DNA of 64,000 bases from Trichomonas vaginalis G3 (GCF_026262505.1 NC_067207.1:17638082-17702081), one strand, 5' to 3'; shown: positions 47,901-59,125, counted from the stretch's first letter. The notes: a model not told the origin generated them from the sequence alone. A program made the numbers and translations.

Positions 47901-49650
47901 AATTCCTCTCTTTCAATCTCATTATCAATCTTCCTTTTGTGTCCAAGATTTTGTCTTTCAGATATCTTGGGAATTTGTTAACCAAGGATCGGAAACTTAT
48001 ATCAACATTGAAATTTGTGCCATTGAGAATCCTTTCAACTTTGACTTTCTGTCTAATTGCTTCATCAAAATTTGTCATGCATTCAATCAAAAAGTCAGAA
48101 TATTCTGTAGCAATTCTGACATTATTTGGATTTTCTTGGATTGTATTAATGAACAATGAATTAATGTCATTAACAGTGATACTTAATGATGACAAGTAAT
48201 TGATTTTACAACTAGGAAAATCCCAAAATGATCTAATACTTTGTTTACATTCATCATTTCTTGCTTTGAGCTTTGTGTATGTTTCAAGTGTTGATTTTGT
48301 ATCAGTTACTAATCTTCTTGTTTTAATCCTGTAAACTTGGTATAATAAGAATCTGTCTGCAAATGAAAGCTTTCTCTTCATAATAAGTTTCTTGTATAAA
48401 ACATCCATCTTTCTAGATTCGCATGGGAAAAATGTAACAACTTGTAATAAAATTGCCAATATTCCTTCAAATTCGTCAACTTTTATAATGTAATCTGTCA
48501 AAGATCCATCAACAAAGTAGTCGCATATTTGTGTCAAGCCGACAACAATATATTCCATTGCTCGTAATTGTGTTGAATCAATATTTAATGATGCTAAGTA
48601 TTCAGGTGCTTTTGGATTGTCAGTTCTGAAAGTCAAATCTTCTTTGATTTGTTTTACTTTCCTTTTATAAAATATTGAAGCAAAAATAAAACTGATTATC
48701 AAGGATCCAATTAGAATGAAGGGAATGTATTCATAAGGAATTGATTTGATGAGTTGCATAAGTATTGAATAGATATCAAGAACGATTGATGTGATTGCAA
48801 ATGCTAAAACTGATGCATTTCTATATAAATCATAAAATGGTATGAACAATAGTCTATAACAAAGATAACAACTAATTATTGCATGAATAACGATAACAAT
48901 GATCTGCGTCCAGTTTTCAAAGTATGTTAATATGGCTGATAAAATGCAGCATAATGTTGTACTTATCGTCCAAACAACGATAGAAGAACTGTCAAAAAGT
49001 GGAAATGTTAGATTTGTCAAAGCAACGGATCTTGCTTTCAATGTTGTAGTTATCGAGAAATTCATAAGTGTAATGCCATAAGAAATAAACCCAATGATGA
49101 TTTCACCTATAATTGTTGAGTTATGAGCATATTTTAAGTTTACAATTCCATGACATGCAACATAAGCGGAAGGTGTGATAAATACTGGTACCAATATATC
49201 AACAATCAGTGATGTAATATAAAGAAGTGGAACGGGAATCGAATATTTTAATTTGTGATAATAAATTACAAAAAATACCCAAAAGAATGCGAAAAGTGAT
49301 ACTATGAGTGTCCTGTACATATTCAGACCTTTGACCTCTGTGTAATGGATTGCATCTCCATAAATAAATACTTTTAAAAATATTTCGAAAAATTTCGAAT
49401 ATTTTGAATTAATTCTTAAAAATGGTTCTGTATAAACCCAAAAAGCAATTATTAGTATTTGTAGCATGATGTAGAAAGCAACAAAAGCTAAAAACCATTT
49501 AGGAAGAATTGCTTTTTGCATCATTTGGTCGTAAACAGGGAAAATCTGATCAGATAATGAATACTTACCCTGTATGACTGAATCCTTATTGACTCCAATT
49601 GAGCTTACTGATGAAGTAGATTTGGATACAGAAGATTCGCTAGGATTCAT
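44920..49650 (-). CDS. Membrane adenylyl cyclase with PAS domain, 1576 residues
   Basis: The start is set at ATG 49650 (MNPSESSVSKSTSS), 29 codons inside the open frame. Roughly ten membrane segments (residues about 50-350), a long mid-region and further membrane segments precede a PAS-like sensor (about 1222-1335, with IAITNQNAIIEIVNQ) and a class III cyclase domain (about 1360-1550). Metal-binding Asps are in FFIDIVKFSS and LIGDVYMAAAG. The Lys in KIKLIGD and Asp in TFDIIGD favour ATP over GTP; DTINVAARL has the Asn and Arg of the transition state. It would make cyclic AMP at a membrane. Confidence 0.88.
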   Translation of the reverse strand: MNPSESSVSKSTSSVSSIGVNKDSVIQGKYSLSDQIFPVYDQMMQKAILPKWFLAFVAFYIMLQILIIAFWVYTEPFLRINSKYSKFFEIFLKVFIYGDAIHYTEVKGLNMYRTLIVSLFAFFWVFFVIYYHKLKYSIPVPLLYITSLIVDILVPVFITPSAYVACHGIVNLKYAHNSTIIGEIIIGFISYGITLMNFSITTTLKARSVALTNLTFPLFDSSSIVVWTISTTLCCILSAILTYFENWTQIIVIVIHAIISCYLCYRLLFIPFYDLYRNASVLAFAITSIVLDIYSILMQLIKSIPYEYIPFILIGSLIISFIFASIFYKRKVKQIKEDLTFRTDNPKAPEYLASLNIDSTQLRAMEYIVVGLTQICDYFVDGSLTDYIIKVDEFEGILAILLQVVTFFPCESRKMDVLYKKLIMKRKLSFADRFLLYQVYRIKTRRLVTDTKSTLETYTKLKARNDECKQSIRSFWDFPSCKINYLSSLSITVNDINSLFINTIQENPNNVRIATEYSDFLIECMTNFDEAIRQKVKVERILNGTNFNVDISFRSLVNKFPRYLKDKILDTKGRLIMRLKERNSDPLNDNSSNQSKSGSSSKETNTSTLTVDLETQEVVSKRVLRDSKVRLAFHQSIHTLHPHHMKNLTILANSILVVCFSIFIAYYAYQKDKLKWRRDAFVEFRYMSLALDKTYYASFVLTLEWARMHDRYDNSTEIMGNISIDFEDNPIAKNKWEPAYETIYQTVDQAKDFLETLYQSMADSARTEDIYEIIPLLLKPRSKIYACTNYEISHDMPGNLKDQFVIIHFFQDNFAGDFHVMDKDIPNIYQNDFYCQLFANSYILSKNAEESIENILDYSVEKSQKLIDDVWLWTGIGGGIVLFVTFIPMIIIIINYYKIVNGLLKVLLELPNSAKEDAKKRLNIENTDEIVETSNKTKKSKLLEISIFIYFASAALITVLYCLSGLYTYYFNDLMANLLDWYYISCVRNVASSELRNNILHIILLNDSLPNKIIPLEDIYQAALDEIDLLKRYNQYLIEGGNNFERFIGFDAESDSYQFMEVCELGRDPKSMHDMYACSSIDKQIAFLTTNVRDIMKNPDKLSGAINDEVTQNVMHLINNHFYPLTVLAATRVKSLLQDNFDAGMKKLTIYLVIELLISLFLFILPLFIRAVIWENYKMLLMLLKHLPPQVIIDTPEILDFFREKSKHHHTEAMTISKSVVYNTSECIAITNQNAIIEIVNQSLTANINITPDQILGQSITNIISLSEHDRIGNQIQLMTTGQGSSVWQDHTKLVKDDGSEVPFGITIIGMKENEGSADITSLVFILENEEEKIKQKKLAEESKAKSEKLLYQILPKDIVVRLNRGETDISFTIPSATIFFIDIVKFSSYAELLTPSEIMANLSLVFATFDGIVSEFQSITKIKLIGDVYMAAAGLFQDPKEESKQHAEDAVRCCLKCAKSMEEINMKLNASLEVRIGCNSGGPLIGGVLGTDKPTFDIIGDTINVAARLQSTDIPGNVQISASTKEMIEHLDFVIEERGLIYLKGKGKQMTYFVSFKNNDGNKSSFDSSFTLKLN

Positions 49651-49737
49651 TTTGAATACTATTAAAAATATTAGTTCGAAAAAACTATTCAAAAAATTCG
49701 TTAACTTGAGCAGATAGAAATAGAAATCAGAGGCCAA

Positions 49738-50645
49738 ATTATGCCACTATGTATACGATGACGATTTTATCAAGTTGTATTTGAATGAAACCGAAGAAAA
49801 AGTCTTGCAATTTTGGTTAAAATATCATCATTCAAATTTCTTTTGTGATAAAAATGTATCTGAAAAGATTCATCAGCAATTGTAATTCGAGTTAAGATTT
49901 AGCAGTGTCTCGAAAAATTATTTTATTTACAGAAATTTGAATGCGAAATTTGAATCGACAACGTTATTTTGTTTATTTTATCAAATCTATTTTTGGCATG
50001 GAAATAAAATAATAATACATCTTTTCCTTTCGATTTTAGATCATTATATTAGCGGTCTGTGCTATCAAATTGTCTTATAAAACCTGTAATGCAAATAGCA
50101 TATATTATGCAATATATAGCAACAGAATAATGAAATAAAATATATATCGTTGCAAATTCAATTTGATAATACTATCAAAACTTGAAAAATTTGAAATATT
50201 TTATTGCATTTAACTAATGTATCATTTCTACAAATATTTTTATTCACCTGTAAAATAATATTAAATAACGGTTTCATTCAAATTTTTGCGAAATGATTTT
50301 GCACTTGCCTGTAACAATAGGAATTTATTATAACAAAATATAATACATATGTTTGTATTAATTGTAAAATACATTTAATTTCGATTTATATCTTTTCACA
50401 GGCAGCAAATTTCAAATTTCATGAATGGCCTGACAGTTATTGCAATGAACTTTGGATTTCATATTTAGTTAGGTATGTAGTAGTGTATTCAATGCTGAAA
50501 TGTTCAATATGACCGAGTTTCAAAGTGATCGAATCTTGAAAATATTGAAATTCCGAATTCTTTTATTATATTTTAGTTCTATGATAATAGTTAATAAGAA
50601 TCCTCATAAAAATGAATGTAAATATAAATAAATCATATAATTTTG
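49738..50645. other. Divergent intergenic region
   Basis: About 900 bp between the cyclase and the Vps33-like gene, AT-rich. I see no reliable frames or repeats beyond short A/T tracts; it should hold both promoters. Confidence 0.5.
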
Positions 50646-50651
50646 TCACTT
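50646..50651 (+). promoter_or_regulatory. Inr-like TCACTT before the Vps33-like gene
   Basis: TCACTT lies 8 nt before the ATG at 50659 and matches the trichomonad initiator consensus. Confidence 0.55.
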
Positions 50652-50658
50652 TTTTGCG

Positions 50659-52323
50659 ATGTCGACGAGTTTCATTGATCTTGATTCATTTAGAGAGGCA
50701 TCCATTGAAGTCTTTAAAGCTTTTAGAGATAAATTGAATGCTTCATCAAGTACAGATATTGTTATTACATCTCCACCAAAAATTCAATATTATATTACAC
50801 AATTGTTCACATCCGTTAAAGGAATCATGTTCAAGCCACTTTCTACAATCTTTAATACAGAAAATGCATATACTGTTATCGCAATTACAAATTCTGATCC
50901 AGAAAATATGGAATTAATCTGTACTAAGTTCCAGAATGTTCCTAAACTAAGAAAAGCACTTCTAATCATTCCAAAATTTACTGAGACCGCTAAAATTGTG
51001 CTTGAAAAATACAAATTACAGATAGTTTCCGAACCATCCAAATTTCAATCGGCACAAGTCTATGTTGGCGAGTTCCCTGCCGATTTTATTCCAGTAGAAA
51101 ATGATTTCTTCCTCATGCCATGCAACAATGCTTTCAAGAAACTCTTCCTTTTCCATGAAACAACAGATCTCTACAACTCTTCACGTGCTTTAGCAAAAAT
51201 TCAATATGTCTACGGTCGAATACCACATGTTATAACGGTTGGAGAAACTGCTGAACGAGTTCAACGTTTAATGGAAGGAATGTTGGACCAAACTGAGACA
51301 AAGAAGACAGATTCACCAGATATACATTCATTGCTTATATTTGATCGTACTGCCGATTTAATTACACCTCTATCTTTAGCACAACCCATAGAACAACTAT
51401 ATTATGATTATTTTGGCATGAAATACGGTCTGATGACCAAATCCAATGAATCGAACATCACTATTGCTATGAATGATAAAGATATAATCTACAAAGAATA
51501 CAGACATAAAGACTTAAACTCAGGATTACAATATATCTCAAGTCTTAAGAACCAAGCACGAATTGGAGGTGACGAGGCCAAGGAATTCAATAGTAAGAAA
51601 GAGATATTTACAAGAAATAACGATATTTTCAATCGTTTACTTGTTGAAATTGATCATAACATATTTTTGAAGAGTTGCAACTGTTTCTATCATATGTTCG
51701 AACACTCCGTTAATGCAGAATTGTTTGCTGAACGTCTTGTCTCGATTTATGGTGATTGGAAGGCAGCTTTGAGAATTTTAATAATTGATTCGTTGTTTTG
51801 CTACAAGAGAGGACTTACAAAGATATATCCGTCAATACAGAATGAAGTGCTGGCCGAATTTGGCAGCAAAGCCTTAGAAGGACTGATGAATTTGGATATA
51901 TTGAAATTAATTTCTTCTGAAAACTTCGGCTGGGACTTCGATTCGATTGTAAATAAGCTAAATTTGTTCTGCGAAGAGCCGCAAACTGATCTTTCCATTG
52001 CAACTTTCGGATTTACTCCGATATCTACTGGAATTTGCGAGAAAATCGCTACAAACACCATTAGTGATGTTCAGTATTTATTCCCTAATACAGTTACCGG
52101 CGCAAAAATGAATATTTCTGGTGAAAATGTCGAAATTGATGAAACTGAACACAGAAGAATCCTTGTTTTCTTTGTTGGAGGAGTCACACAGACAGAAGTG
52201 TCCTTCCTCAAGGAGATGGAAGTTGCAAAATTCGACGGAAAGGTTCAATTTATAATCGGAAGTACAGATTCAATCGGTGGCAATGAATTGATTGAAGAAT
52301 TATGCCCATTCTTGAAGCAGTAG
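50659..52323 (+). CDS. Sec1/Munc18 family protein, Vps33-like, 554 residues
   Basis: An SM protein that assists SNARE assembly in membrane fusion. SM features: a central LLIFDRTADLITPLSLAQP (about residues 228-246), an upstream EFPADFIPVENDFFLMP (about 138-155) and QYVYGRIPHVITVG (about 184-197), and a C-terminal VFFVGGVTQTEVSFLKEM (about 500-517). The FIPVENDF and GGVTxxE patterns resemble Vps33 of the HOPS/CORVET endolysosomal complexes more than Sec1 or Vps45. Length is near the family norm. The start follows an Inr-like TCACTT. Confidence 0.8.
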   Translation: MSTSFIDLDSFREASIEVFKAFRDKLNASSSTDIVITSPPKIQYYITQLFTSVKGIMFKPLSTIFNTENAYTVIAITNSDPENMELICTKFQNVPKLRKALLIIPKFTETAKIVLEKYKLQIVSEPSKFQSAQVYVGEFPADFIPVENDFFLMPCNNAFKKLFLFHETTDLYNSSRALAKIQYVYGRIPHVITVGETAERVQRLMEGMLDQTETKKTDSPDIHSLLIFDRTADLITPLSLAQPIEQLYYDYFGMKYGLMTKSNESNITIAMNDKDIIYKEYRHKDLNSGLQYISSLKNQARIGGDEAKEFNSKKEIFTRNNDIFNRLLVEIDHNIFLKSCNCFYHMFEHSVNAELFAERLVSIYGDWKAALRILIIDSLFCYKRGLTKIYPSIQNEVLAEFGSKALEGLMNLDILKLISSENFGWDFDSIVNKLNLFCEEPQTDLSIATFGFTPISTGICEKIATNTISDVQYLFPNTVTGAKMNISGENVEIDETEHRRILVFFVGGVTQTEVSFLKEMEVAKFDGKVQFIIGSTDSIGGNELIEELCPFLKQ

Positions 52324-52648
52324 GTATTATTTTTATTTATTTGTTTGAAAAACGTTAAAAATTTAGAGATATTTTTATTATAACAAACAAGCTCACTGTT
52401 AATATTTTCCATTTAATTTTATTCAACTTTGGTAGATAATGGTTTACATTATGCTTATGAGTTCCATAATAATTATATTTCATATTTTGATTTATCCATA
52501 AAATGAAGTCTTTCTTAAGTGAAATTACCCCACAAATAAATAGATGTTTCTCACATGTTGATGTAACTCAATAAATTGATTCGAAGATCCAAAAAATGAG
52601 TAGGATCAGATTTAAAATTTTGTAAAACAAAAAAATATATTAAAAAAG
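52324..52648. other. Intergenic DNA, nothing recognised
   Basis: AT-rich 3' region of the Vps33-like gene, up to the tRNA. No frames. Confidence 0.5.
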
Positions 52649-52722
52649 TGTTCCCGGCGGGGCTCGAACCCGCGACCGTCTGCTTATAAGACAAAAGTGC
52701 TAACCGGCTGCACCACGGGAAC
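52649..52722 (-). tRNA. tRNA-Ile(TAT)
   Basis: Reverse-strand reading starts GTTCCCGTGGTGCAGCCGG and ends GGTTCGAGCCCCGCCGGGAACA. The acceptor stem GTTCCCG/CGGGAAC is perfect, the T-loop has TTCGAGC, and the loop CTTATAA holds anticodon TAT. No intron; 74 nt; no CCA encoded. Confidence 0.92.
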
Positions 52723-53899
52723 CTCACGTTAGAAATGCTTGATTTGACCTGATGATAAAATTGGGTATACTTCTCTCTATTTAATGATTTTTCCAAATAT
52801 CTAATGAAATAACAATTTGTACATTTTTATTGATTCTTTAACGATTTTATCATACAAAACATATCCATTTCAAACAATTTTTTGCAACCTGTTAATAATC
52901 CTCTCCATTTGTCTTTCAGAACTATCGTTTTCAAATTTCTATATAAATGTGTCATGTTTGTAGCTAGTTTGTTAATACTTTCCGCAATATTTAATTGTCA
53001 ATTATTTTTATTCATCTCCTTTTCTATTAATGTATATTAGGAATGGTCCATTTAGTCGTTAACATTATCATTGTATCTCATATGTTGTTGTAAATATGGT
53101 ATTTGACTCTGAAATGATTCGACAATCTTTTAAAATCTCTCTCACAATTTTTTCAATGTGTCTCAAATTAACGATGTAATTTTCCGATATATCCATACTG
53201 TTTGAACGTAGATTTTATAATTATATTTGTAAATCTAATCATTTATCGTATTTGCACGCAAAAATGTTTATAATGTCAATATTTCGATATAAATTGTACG
53301 TCTATTTTTTTGTATCAGCCATAAATAGCTCTATTAGAAATGATAGTGGCAAGGACAACTTTTGAAACTATCATTACTGCATCTCATATTCAAAATTTCT
53401 CTGAATAAGCTTTATTTATGAGTATCATGCAGATGTTAGAAGGAACCTGAGAAACATGTTTCATTCCTACAATAATCTAATGTTTAAATAGATATGGGCA
53501 GCAATAGGAGTAGAAGATAATGAAAAATGTGTATATAATCTGCAAGCTTATAAAATAGCAAGTGTATTACTGATTCAATCACAATGTTAGTGATAAATTC
53601 TTTGAAATCAATTTTTCCATCGAAATTGAAACAAAATCCCAATAAAAACGCATATTTATATATTTTTTGATGTTCATTCAATGGGTAAACATCAAATCGA
53701 TAGTGATGATCACATTGCTTTCGTTCTATTATGATTTTTCAATTCCAAAAAAAATTCAAAAAAATATTTACCGAATACAAAATGACAAATTTTTCTTTGA
53801 AAAATTAAAATCAGGAAAATTTTGGAAAAACAGAGGCACGTTATATTTGCTGTTGATTGGAAAATAAAGAGTTATTTCATAAAATTAATCATGAATAAA
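52723..53899. other. Gene-poor stretch before the 3.4-kb element
   Basis: AT-rich DNA with only an EF-hand-like relic at its right end and the 8-bp target copy TGAATAAA at 53892-53899. I see no other feature. Confidence 0.5.
53484..53681 (-). pseudogene. EF-hand-like gene relic
   Basis: A short reverse-strand frame includes FNFDGKIDFKEFITN, an EF-hand loop lacking the first residues, followed by hydrophobic residues. It has no supported start and the rest is unlike a known protein. Possibly a decayed calmodulin-like gene. Confidence 0.3.
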
Positions 53900-54723
53900 A
53901 GAGGTAGGGCAACGATAGGTCAAAAAGGCTTCTCTGATAGATTTCCTTGCCTTTTGGATATGCTATAATATATAGCCTAGCATGATAGTATATGATGTCA
54001 AAAGTTAGAACATAACTTAGGATCTTGAGAAAAATGAAAAACAAAAATTACATAAAAAAAGAAAAATTTTATCTAATTTGTTTTTTTGGACCGAATAAGT
54101 AATTTTATTGAATTTCAATACGACACATAGATTTTATTATTAGTAATAAATATAATGGTTTACTATTAACAAGGAACCTAAACTAATGAAAATTTGATTT
54201 CAAATATTGTATATGATTATCATAGATTACCAAAATATATTGCTATTTATGAGGATATAATATTGATTATTAGTAAATCGTATAAATTTAATAAATATAC
54301 CATGAATATTGAATGAATTTCTTGATTCATAGGGGTAAAACGCGCTTTTATATGATTTAGACAGAGAATTTATGAGATGTAAATAACACAATAAAGGTTT
54401 ATATTGAATATTTTCTAAAAATAAATCGAAATTATAAAAAACAATACATTTATTCATTGAAACTACTTGGACAAATATGAAACAAGCATTCAGGCAATAC
54501 TTTTGAGACTTCAACGCATCTGATAATTTTTATATAACTTCACCTCTTATGCTTAGAGTGGAGGTATTGAGATCGTATAAGTATAGATGAGCTCACATTC
54601 AGATATGATGTGTGAACTTCTGTTTTCACTGCAATTTTGAATCAGAATAAACTCAAAACAAGAATAAAATGATATACTCACTCTCTAAATGTGTTCGAGA
54701 TTTAAAGTTGTATGAATAAAACG

Positions 54724-54772
54724 ATTCATCTTTCGAAGCCTCCCATTTAATGAGAGACTTCGAAAGATGAAT
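54724..54772. repeat. Perfect 15-bp-stem hairpin
   Basis: ATTCATCTTTCGAAG and its exact complement are separated by 19 nt. It lies inside the 3.4-kb element, about 825 bp from its left end. Confidence 0.8.
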
Positions 54773-54922
54773 GTATTCATGTAGATGAAATACTATATAT
54801 GACCATGTGTGATACTAAAGATATCAAAATGTTCATTTTTAAGTGCAATAGAAGGGTTATCTCTCGTAAAATCTCAATTTAAGGAAGATTTAGAAAGAAC
54901 TCCTTTCCTAAGTAGATAGTGT

Positions 54923-55192
54923 GTGGTTTCTGTCTTTTGGTTGATCAGGAACTATGAAATTAAGTCGGACAGAAAGAAGTTCTTTCCAAAACAGACTCCA
55001 AATGAGTTGTTCGAAAAGAACTTCCTTCTGTATATGGATAATTGTAGTTACCGCACTGAAGTATGTGATTGTGATGATGGAGTTCTCGATAAATCTAAAA
55101 TCGGATTAAGATTAATTGAAAACTCAAGTAATTCTTTGAAATCTTGTGTTGTCTGGCACTATAATAACCAAAGAATGAGAATATTATGTTGA
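54923..55192 (+). pseudogene. Gene fragment of 89 codons without a start
   Basis: An open frame beginning with GTG, protein-like in composition (KFFPKQTPNELFEKN, then CSYRTEVCDCDDG), ending at 55190-55192. There is no ATG near the start. Just after it is a small GC-rich hairpin (CTCGGCATTCGCCGAG, 55211-55226). It may be a captured or decayed gene segment inside the 3.4-kb element. Family not recognised. Confidence 0.3.
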
Positions 55193-57300
55193 ATGATGAG
55201 TACGTGTGCTCGGCATTCGCCGAGCGAATTGAGTTTAACGTACTATGAAAAGTGACAAATTTGGGCTTTTTTTCCTAGGGTTATGATCTCTTCCTTTCTG
55301 CTCAATACGACAGAAATGAAAGAATGAATTTGTACTCCCTAATTGATTACTACAATCTGTATCTATCTTTAACATAGAATTAGCTGCATTGTGATTTATA
55401 CTCCAGAATTATTCAATTTAAGATCAACCTCGTAAATTTTAATCATATTGCACCAATACTCCTACGTTGAGATAAGAACATGATTATACATACCAAAGCC
55501 CCATATTAAAAATCAAAATTTAGCACCTCCATTATGCAACCACATTATTCGTCGCAAATAAGTATATTTACGCATATTATGATGCATATTCACACAACTC
55601 GTATACATGAAAAGTTATTAAAATCAGACAAAATTATTGCAATAAGGAAAAAAAAACAACTTTATTATATATGTTAGTAATGAATTACAAATATTTCTAC
55701 AAAGAATGCTCAATACTTCATATAATCTTCGAATATTTCTTATTACAAGTTAATACATTTTGACTCGAACATGATAAACAAAAGCTGACACGCTGATTAC
55801 TACATTTATGAAAATATAGTACGTTTCCATTCATCTGTTTACTTGTTTTTGTTGGAATAAAATCATTTTTTTTTTCTTTCATGAAATAAGAATTTTGCTG
55901 CGAAAGCAATATCTCTAACAATAATTAATACATTACGTCAACTCTGGAATGAGTATTTATCAAATATGATATCAAAATCAAAAATTAGTTGTTTTTTATG
56001 AGTAAAAACGATGTAAATTGATTATTTGACTAATTATCAAATACTTTGATTTTCCAAATTTTTTTCGAAATTGATTTTTTCATGTGAAAATTCAAATTGT
56101 TTAATTTCATTTTTGAAATTTTGAATTTTTTTTGGAATTTTGAGTTGATCAATTCAGCAGAATTGATAATGCTATTGCTTTAGGGCATACCACAAGGTGA
56201 TGAATAAAAGGTGAACATTAACAAATTATTTTAAATCACAAATATCATCCTCATCAACTTTAATTCTAAAAAGAACTGTACTGAATTATGAAAATGCATG
56301 ATTTACATTATTAAAATCTTTGAATGAAAATAGTACAAGATAAGTTTTTATTCATTTTTAATTAGATTTAAACGAAAAACTACTCCATATTAAAATTTAA
56401 GTCGAGAAATCGTATTTTGTTCTTATTTGTTAGCATTTTGTAGACATTCTAATCTTGAATTAATTTGTTACATGATATTATTAACAAATTTAACTGAAAA
56501 AATATGTTAATATGGAATAAACCATGATTATATAAGCTATCAATGCTATATATACATATGTAAAAGATTCATATTAACTCAATTAACAAAAATGATAGAT
56601 TTTCATAAAGGTTCAATCTAGGTTCGTCCGAAAATTTTGATTTTTATATAGAAGACATAGTTTCATATACATAATTAAATTTTCAAACAAATTTGATCAT
56701 ACCATTTATTAAGCAGGATAGTATATTAATTACTATCAGTATAAAAATATAAAAATGATTATATTTAATTATTGCATAATTTAGTCAAAGAGTTATAAGC
56801 CTCAAGTGATCGTTATCACCTTCAATGCACGTATACTTTATTGATTCATAGATATTTAATCTATGTTTGACATGTTGTTGTCGTCATTCGTTTTGTTCCC
56901 ATTCTTCCTAAGTTAGAATTAGAGAATACACCATCCACATCATCTAATTTGGTCCTCAGCGATAGATTGGTTCATTTTGGAGGAGTCCCATCAGACAGTT
57001 TTCGAGCACCAAATATCAAATTTTAATGTATACAAATCTTTAGTGATTTATCTCTTTTATGATGAGTAAAAGGTTTCTGCTCATCAACATTTGATTTCCG
57101 ACATATATGATTTCTAATTGCAATTATTTACTTTCTTTTTATAATCTAACTCTGTGACTCATACCATAAATTAATTATTGGAAAGTGTCAATATGTTTGG
57201 CACAACGCATGGCGGAAGATACCAAACCATGCAGGGAATATGATACGTTTAAGATCTCCGAACTTTTTTTCCAAAAATTTTCTATCGTTGCCCTACCTCT

Positions 57301-57754
57301 TGAATAAAGGAAGATCTCAAATATTAAATAGTTTTGATTTGGATTCTAGATTAAAGTAATACAATTTTATGGTTTAACAACAGGATATAATAATTCTGGT
57401 TTAAACACTAAGCCATAAGCCAAATCAAATAGATTCATGCATCTTGTAAAGGTTTTGCATTATAAATGTTGAATTCCCAAGTGTGCGACATGATAACTTT
57501 GAAAATCATTGCATAAAAACTCGAAATTATTAACCTTATTTTGTTACACGGTTGTTATTTTTATTACTTGGGAGTAACCTAACAAATGACTGAATTCAAT
57601 GAGCTACTAATTGAATGAAAATTTTGAAAATTTGTTATGTCACATTTCAAAAGTTGTTGAAAACGTTTTTTACAGAGAAATACATATTTATCATTTATAG
57701 ATAAATACGTTCCGCAGTTCGCTTTAAGGTGCACGTTTAATTATTTTTTTGAAG
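57301..57754. other. Upstream region of the ankyrin gene
   Basis: AT-rich, no frames; the left 8 bp are the second target copy of the 3.4-kb element. Confidence 0.5.
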
Positions 57755-58738
57755 ATGTCTCATTCGACCGTGATTCGTAGATTATTAAAAATATGCGAAC
57801 AAGGAAAAGACACATCTAGATTAGAAGCATCAATTGCACTTAACATAGGCGAGTACTGTAAAGAACCCGTTTTTTATACTCTTCCATTAAATTTACTGTT
57901 TTCTATTGCTTCAAAATGCGATAATTTAGATGTTAAATCATTATCACTAATTGTTTCTGGTGTTTCAAGAGCTTACGGCAGTGATGGACTTCAAATTCTA
58001 GATTTTCTCCCAACAAACGAATCTTCGGACTCAAAACCATCTCAGAAACTATCAAAATTCAAATCTACATCAGACGTTAATAACTCTTTATCAAGTTCAC
58101 CAAAACCGATTAAATCTACTTCAAAAGATGATCTAACTGAAGCCAAAACATCACCTTCCAAGTTTAAACAACGCAGTAAATCCCTATCAACAAAGAATTT
58201 CGAAGATAGATTTAAATCAATCGACTCAGAAGCAAGCAAGAACGCTTCAAATGATTCATCAGAAAGGGGTTCTCATGAGCCAAATCCGTTTGAAATGATC
58301 GAATCTGGAAATTTGGAAGATTTCAAAAAATATATTGAAAAGAATTCAAATAATATCAACAAAACAGATCAATTTGGCAACACACTCTTACATATTGCGG
58401 CTAAGTATGCAAAGAACGATTTTCTTTTATATTTATTAGATTTTCCAATAGATCTTGAAAAAAGGAACAAAAAAGGATGGACAGCAATGCATTTTGCTGC
58501 AATGGGTACTAACTTATCAACTCTTGCTCTATTGATCGATGCTGGCGCCAATGTAGAACCTTATGGAAAAGATTCTCCTTTACATCTTGCTGTTTACTAC
58601 GATAGATATGACAATGCTGAATTGCTTCTAGAACATGGCGCAGATGTGAGAAAGAGAGGTTATACACTTGGATTTGTTCCTTTGGGTTACGCTAAGAGTC
58701 AGAAAATAATCCAACTCCTTTCTTCATTCACTGAATAA
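57755..58738 (+). CDS. Ankyrin-repeat protein, 327 residues
   Basis: The start is ATG 57755 (MSHSTVIRRLLKICEQG). Residues 1-90 form a helical N-terminal part, 95-185 a Ser/Lys-rich low-complexity linker, and 190-325 about four ankyrin repeats, with FGNTLLHIAAKYAKNDFLLYL, GWTAMHFAAMGTNLSTLALLI and DSPLHLAVYYDRYDNAELLL. Likely a cytosolic protein-interaction adaptor. The Ser-rich linker could be phosphorylated. No enzyme domain is seen. Confidence 0.8.
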   Translation: MSHSTVIRRLLKICEQGKDTSRLEASIALNIGEYCKEPVFYTLPLNLLFSIASKCDNLDVKSLSLIVSGVSRAYGSDGLQILDFLPTNESSDSKPSQKLSKFKSTSDVNNSLSSSPKPIKSTSKDDLTEAKTSPSKFKQRSKSLSTKNFEDRFKSIDSEASKNASNDSSERGSHEPNPFEMIESGNLEDFKKYIEKNSNNINKTDQFGNTLLHIAAKYAKNDFLLYLLDFPIDLEKRNKKGWTAMHFAAMGTNLSTLALLIDAGANVEPYGKDSPLHLAVYYDRYDNAELLLEHGADVRKRGYTLGFVPLGYAKSQKIIQLLSSFTE

Positions 58739-59125
58739 CTGTTTGTTCCACAAGTTTATGTATTTCAGTTGTTATTTTGTTTATTATTATTTATTTCTAT
58801 TGATATTAGTAAAAAGTATATATTCATTGAATATCTGCTGACCAACAATTAATGTTTTTGGCTCCTTTGGCTAATCGTTTATTAAATAATATGAGATTGT
58901 ATTAAAAAAACTTCATTTCAATTCTGATATAACGAATATTATCTTCTCTATATTGAACAGAGCAACGGGATGATATACATTATTAAGTTTTTTGAAAAGT
59001 ATTAAATTTATAATCTTAAGTTGTTGTTTTAACTAAAAATTGTATTGGGTAAGTTTTTAATATTTATTTAAACATGTATTTCTGAGTCAAGAACAATAAT
59101 TACATAAAAGTAATAAAATAAAAAA
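58739..59125. other. Convergent intergenic region
   Basis: About 390 bp between the convergent ankyrin and BAR genes; AT-rich, no features seen. Confidence 0.5.

Larger units (their letters stand above)
53900..57300. mobile_element. 3401-bp TIR element with 8-bp target duplication
   Basis: Perfect 19-bp inverted ends, AGAGGTAGGGCAACGATAG at 53900-53918 and its complement at 57282-57300, are flanked by TGAATAAA on both sides (53892-53899, 57301-57308). The ends could also be read as 20-bp TIRs with a 6-bp duplication GAATAA. There is no recognisable transposase, so it is likely non-autonomous or decayed. It includes a 15-bp-stem hairpin (54724-54772) and one short frame. The 8-bp reading suits hAT, the 6-bp reading would suit other groups. 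Confidence 0.82.

Noticed and set aside
52551-52796. An 81-codon frame over tRNA-Ile
   Set aside because: It reads through the tRNA and has no protein-like motif; likewise the frame over tRNA-Tyr at 17484-17672.
54227-54514. 95-codon reverse-strand frame in the 3.4-kb element as a transposase
   Set aside because: No catalytic Asp/Glu pattern, no zinc finger and no similarity to known transposases by eye.
55718-55921. 67-codon reverse-strand frame inside the 3.4-kb element
   Set aside because: Lys/Ser/Asn-rich and without domain pattern; expected by chance in such AT-rich DNA.
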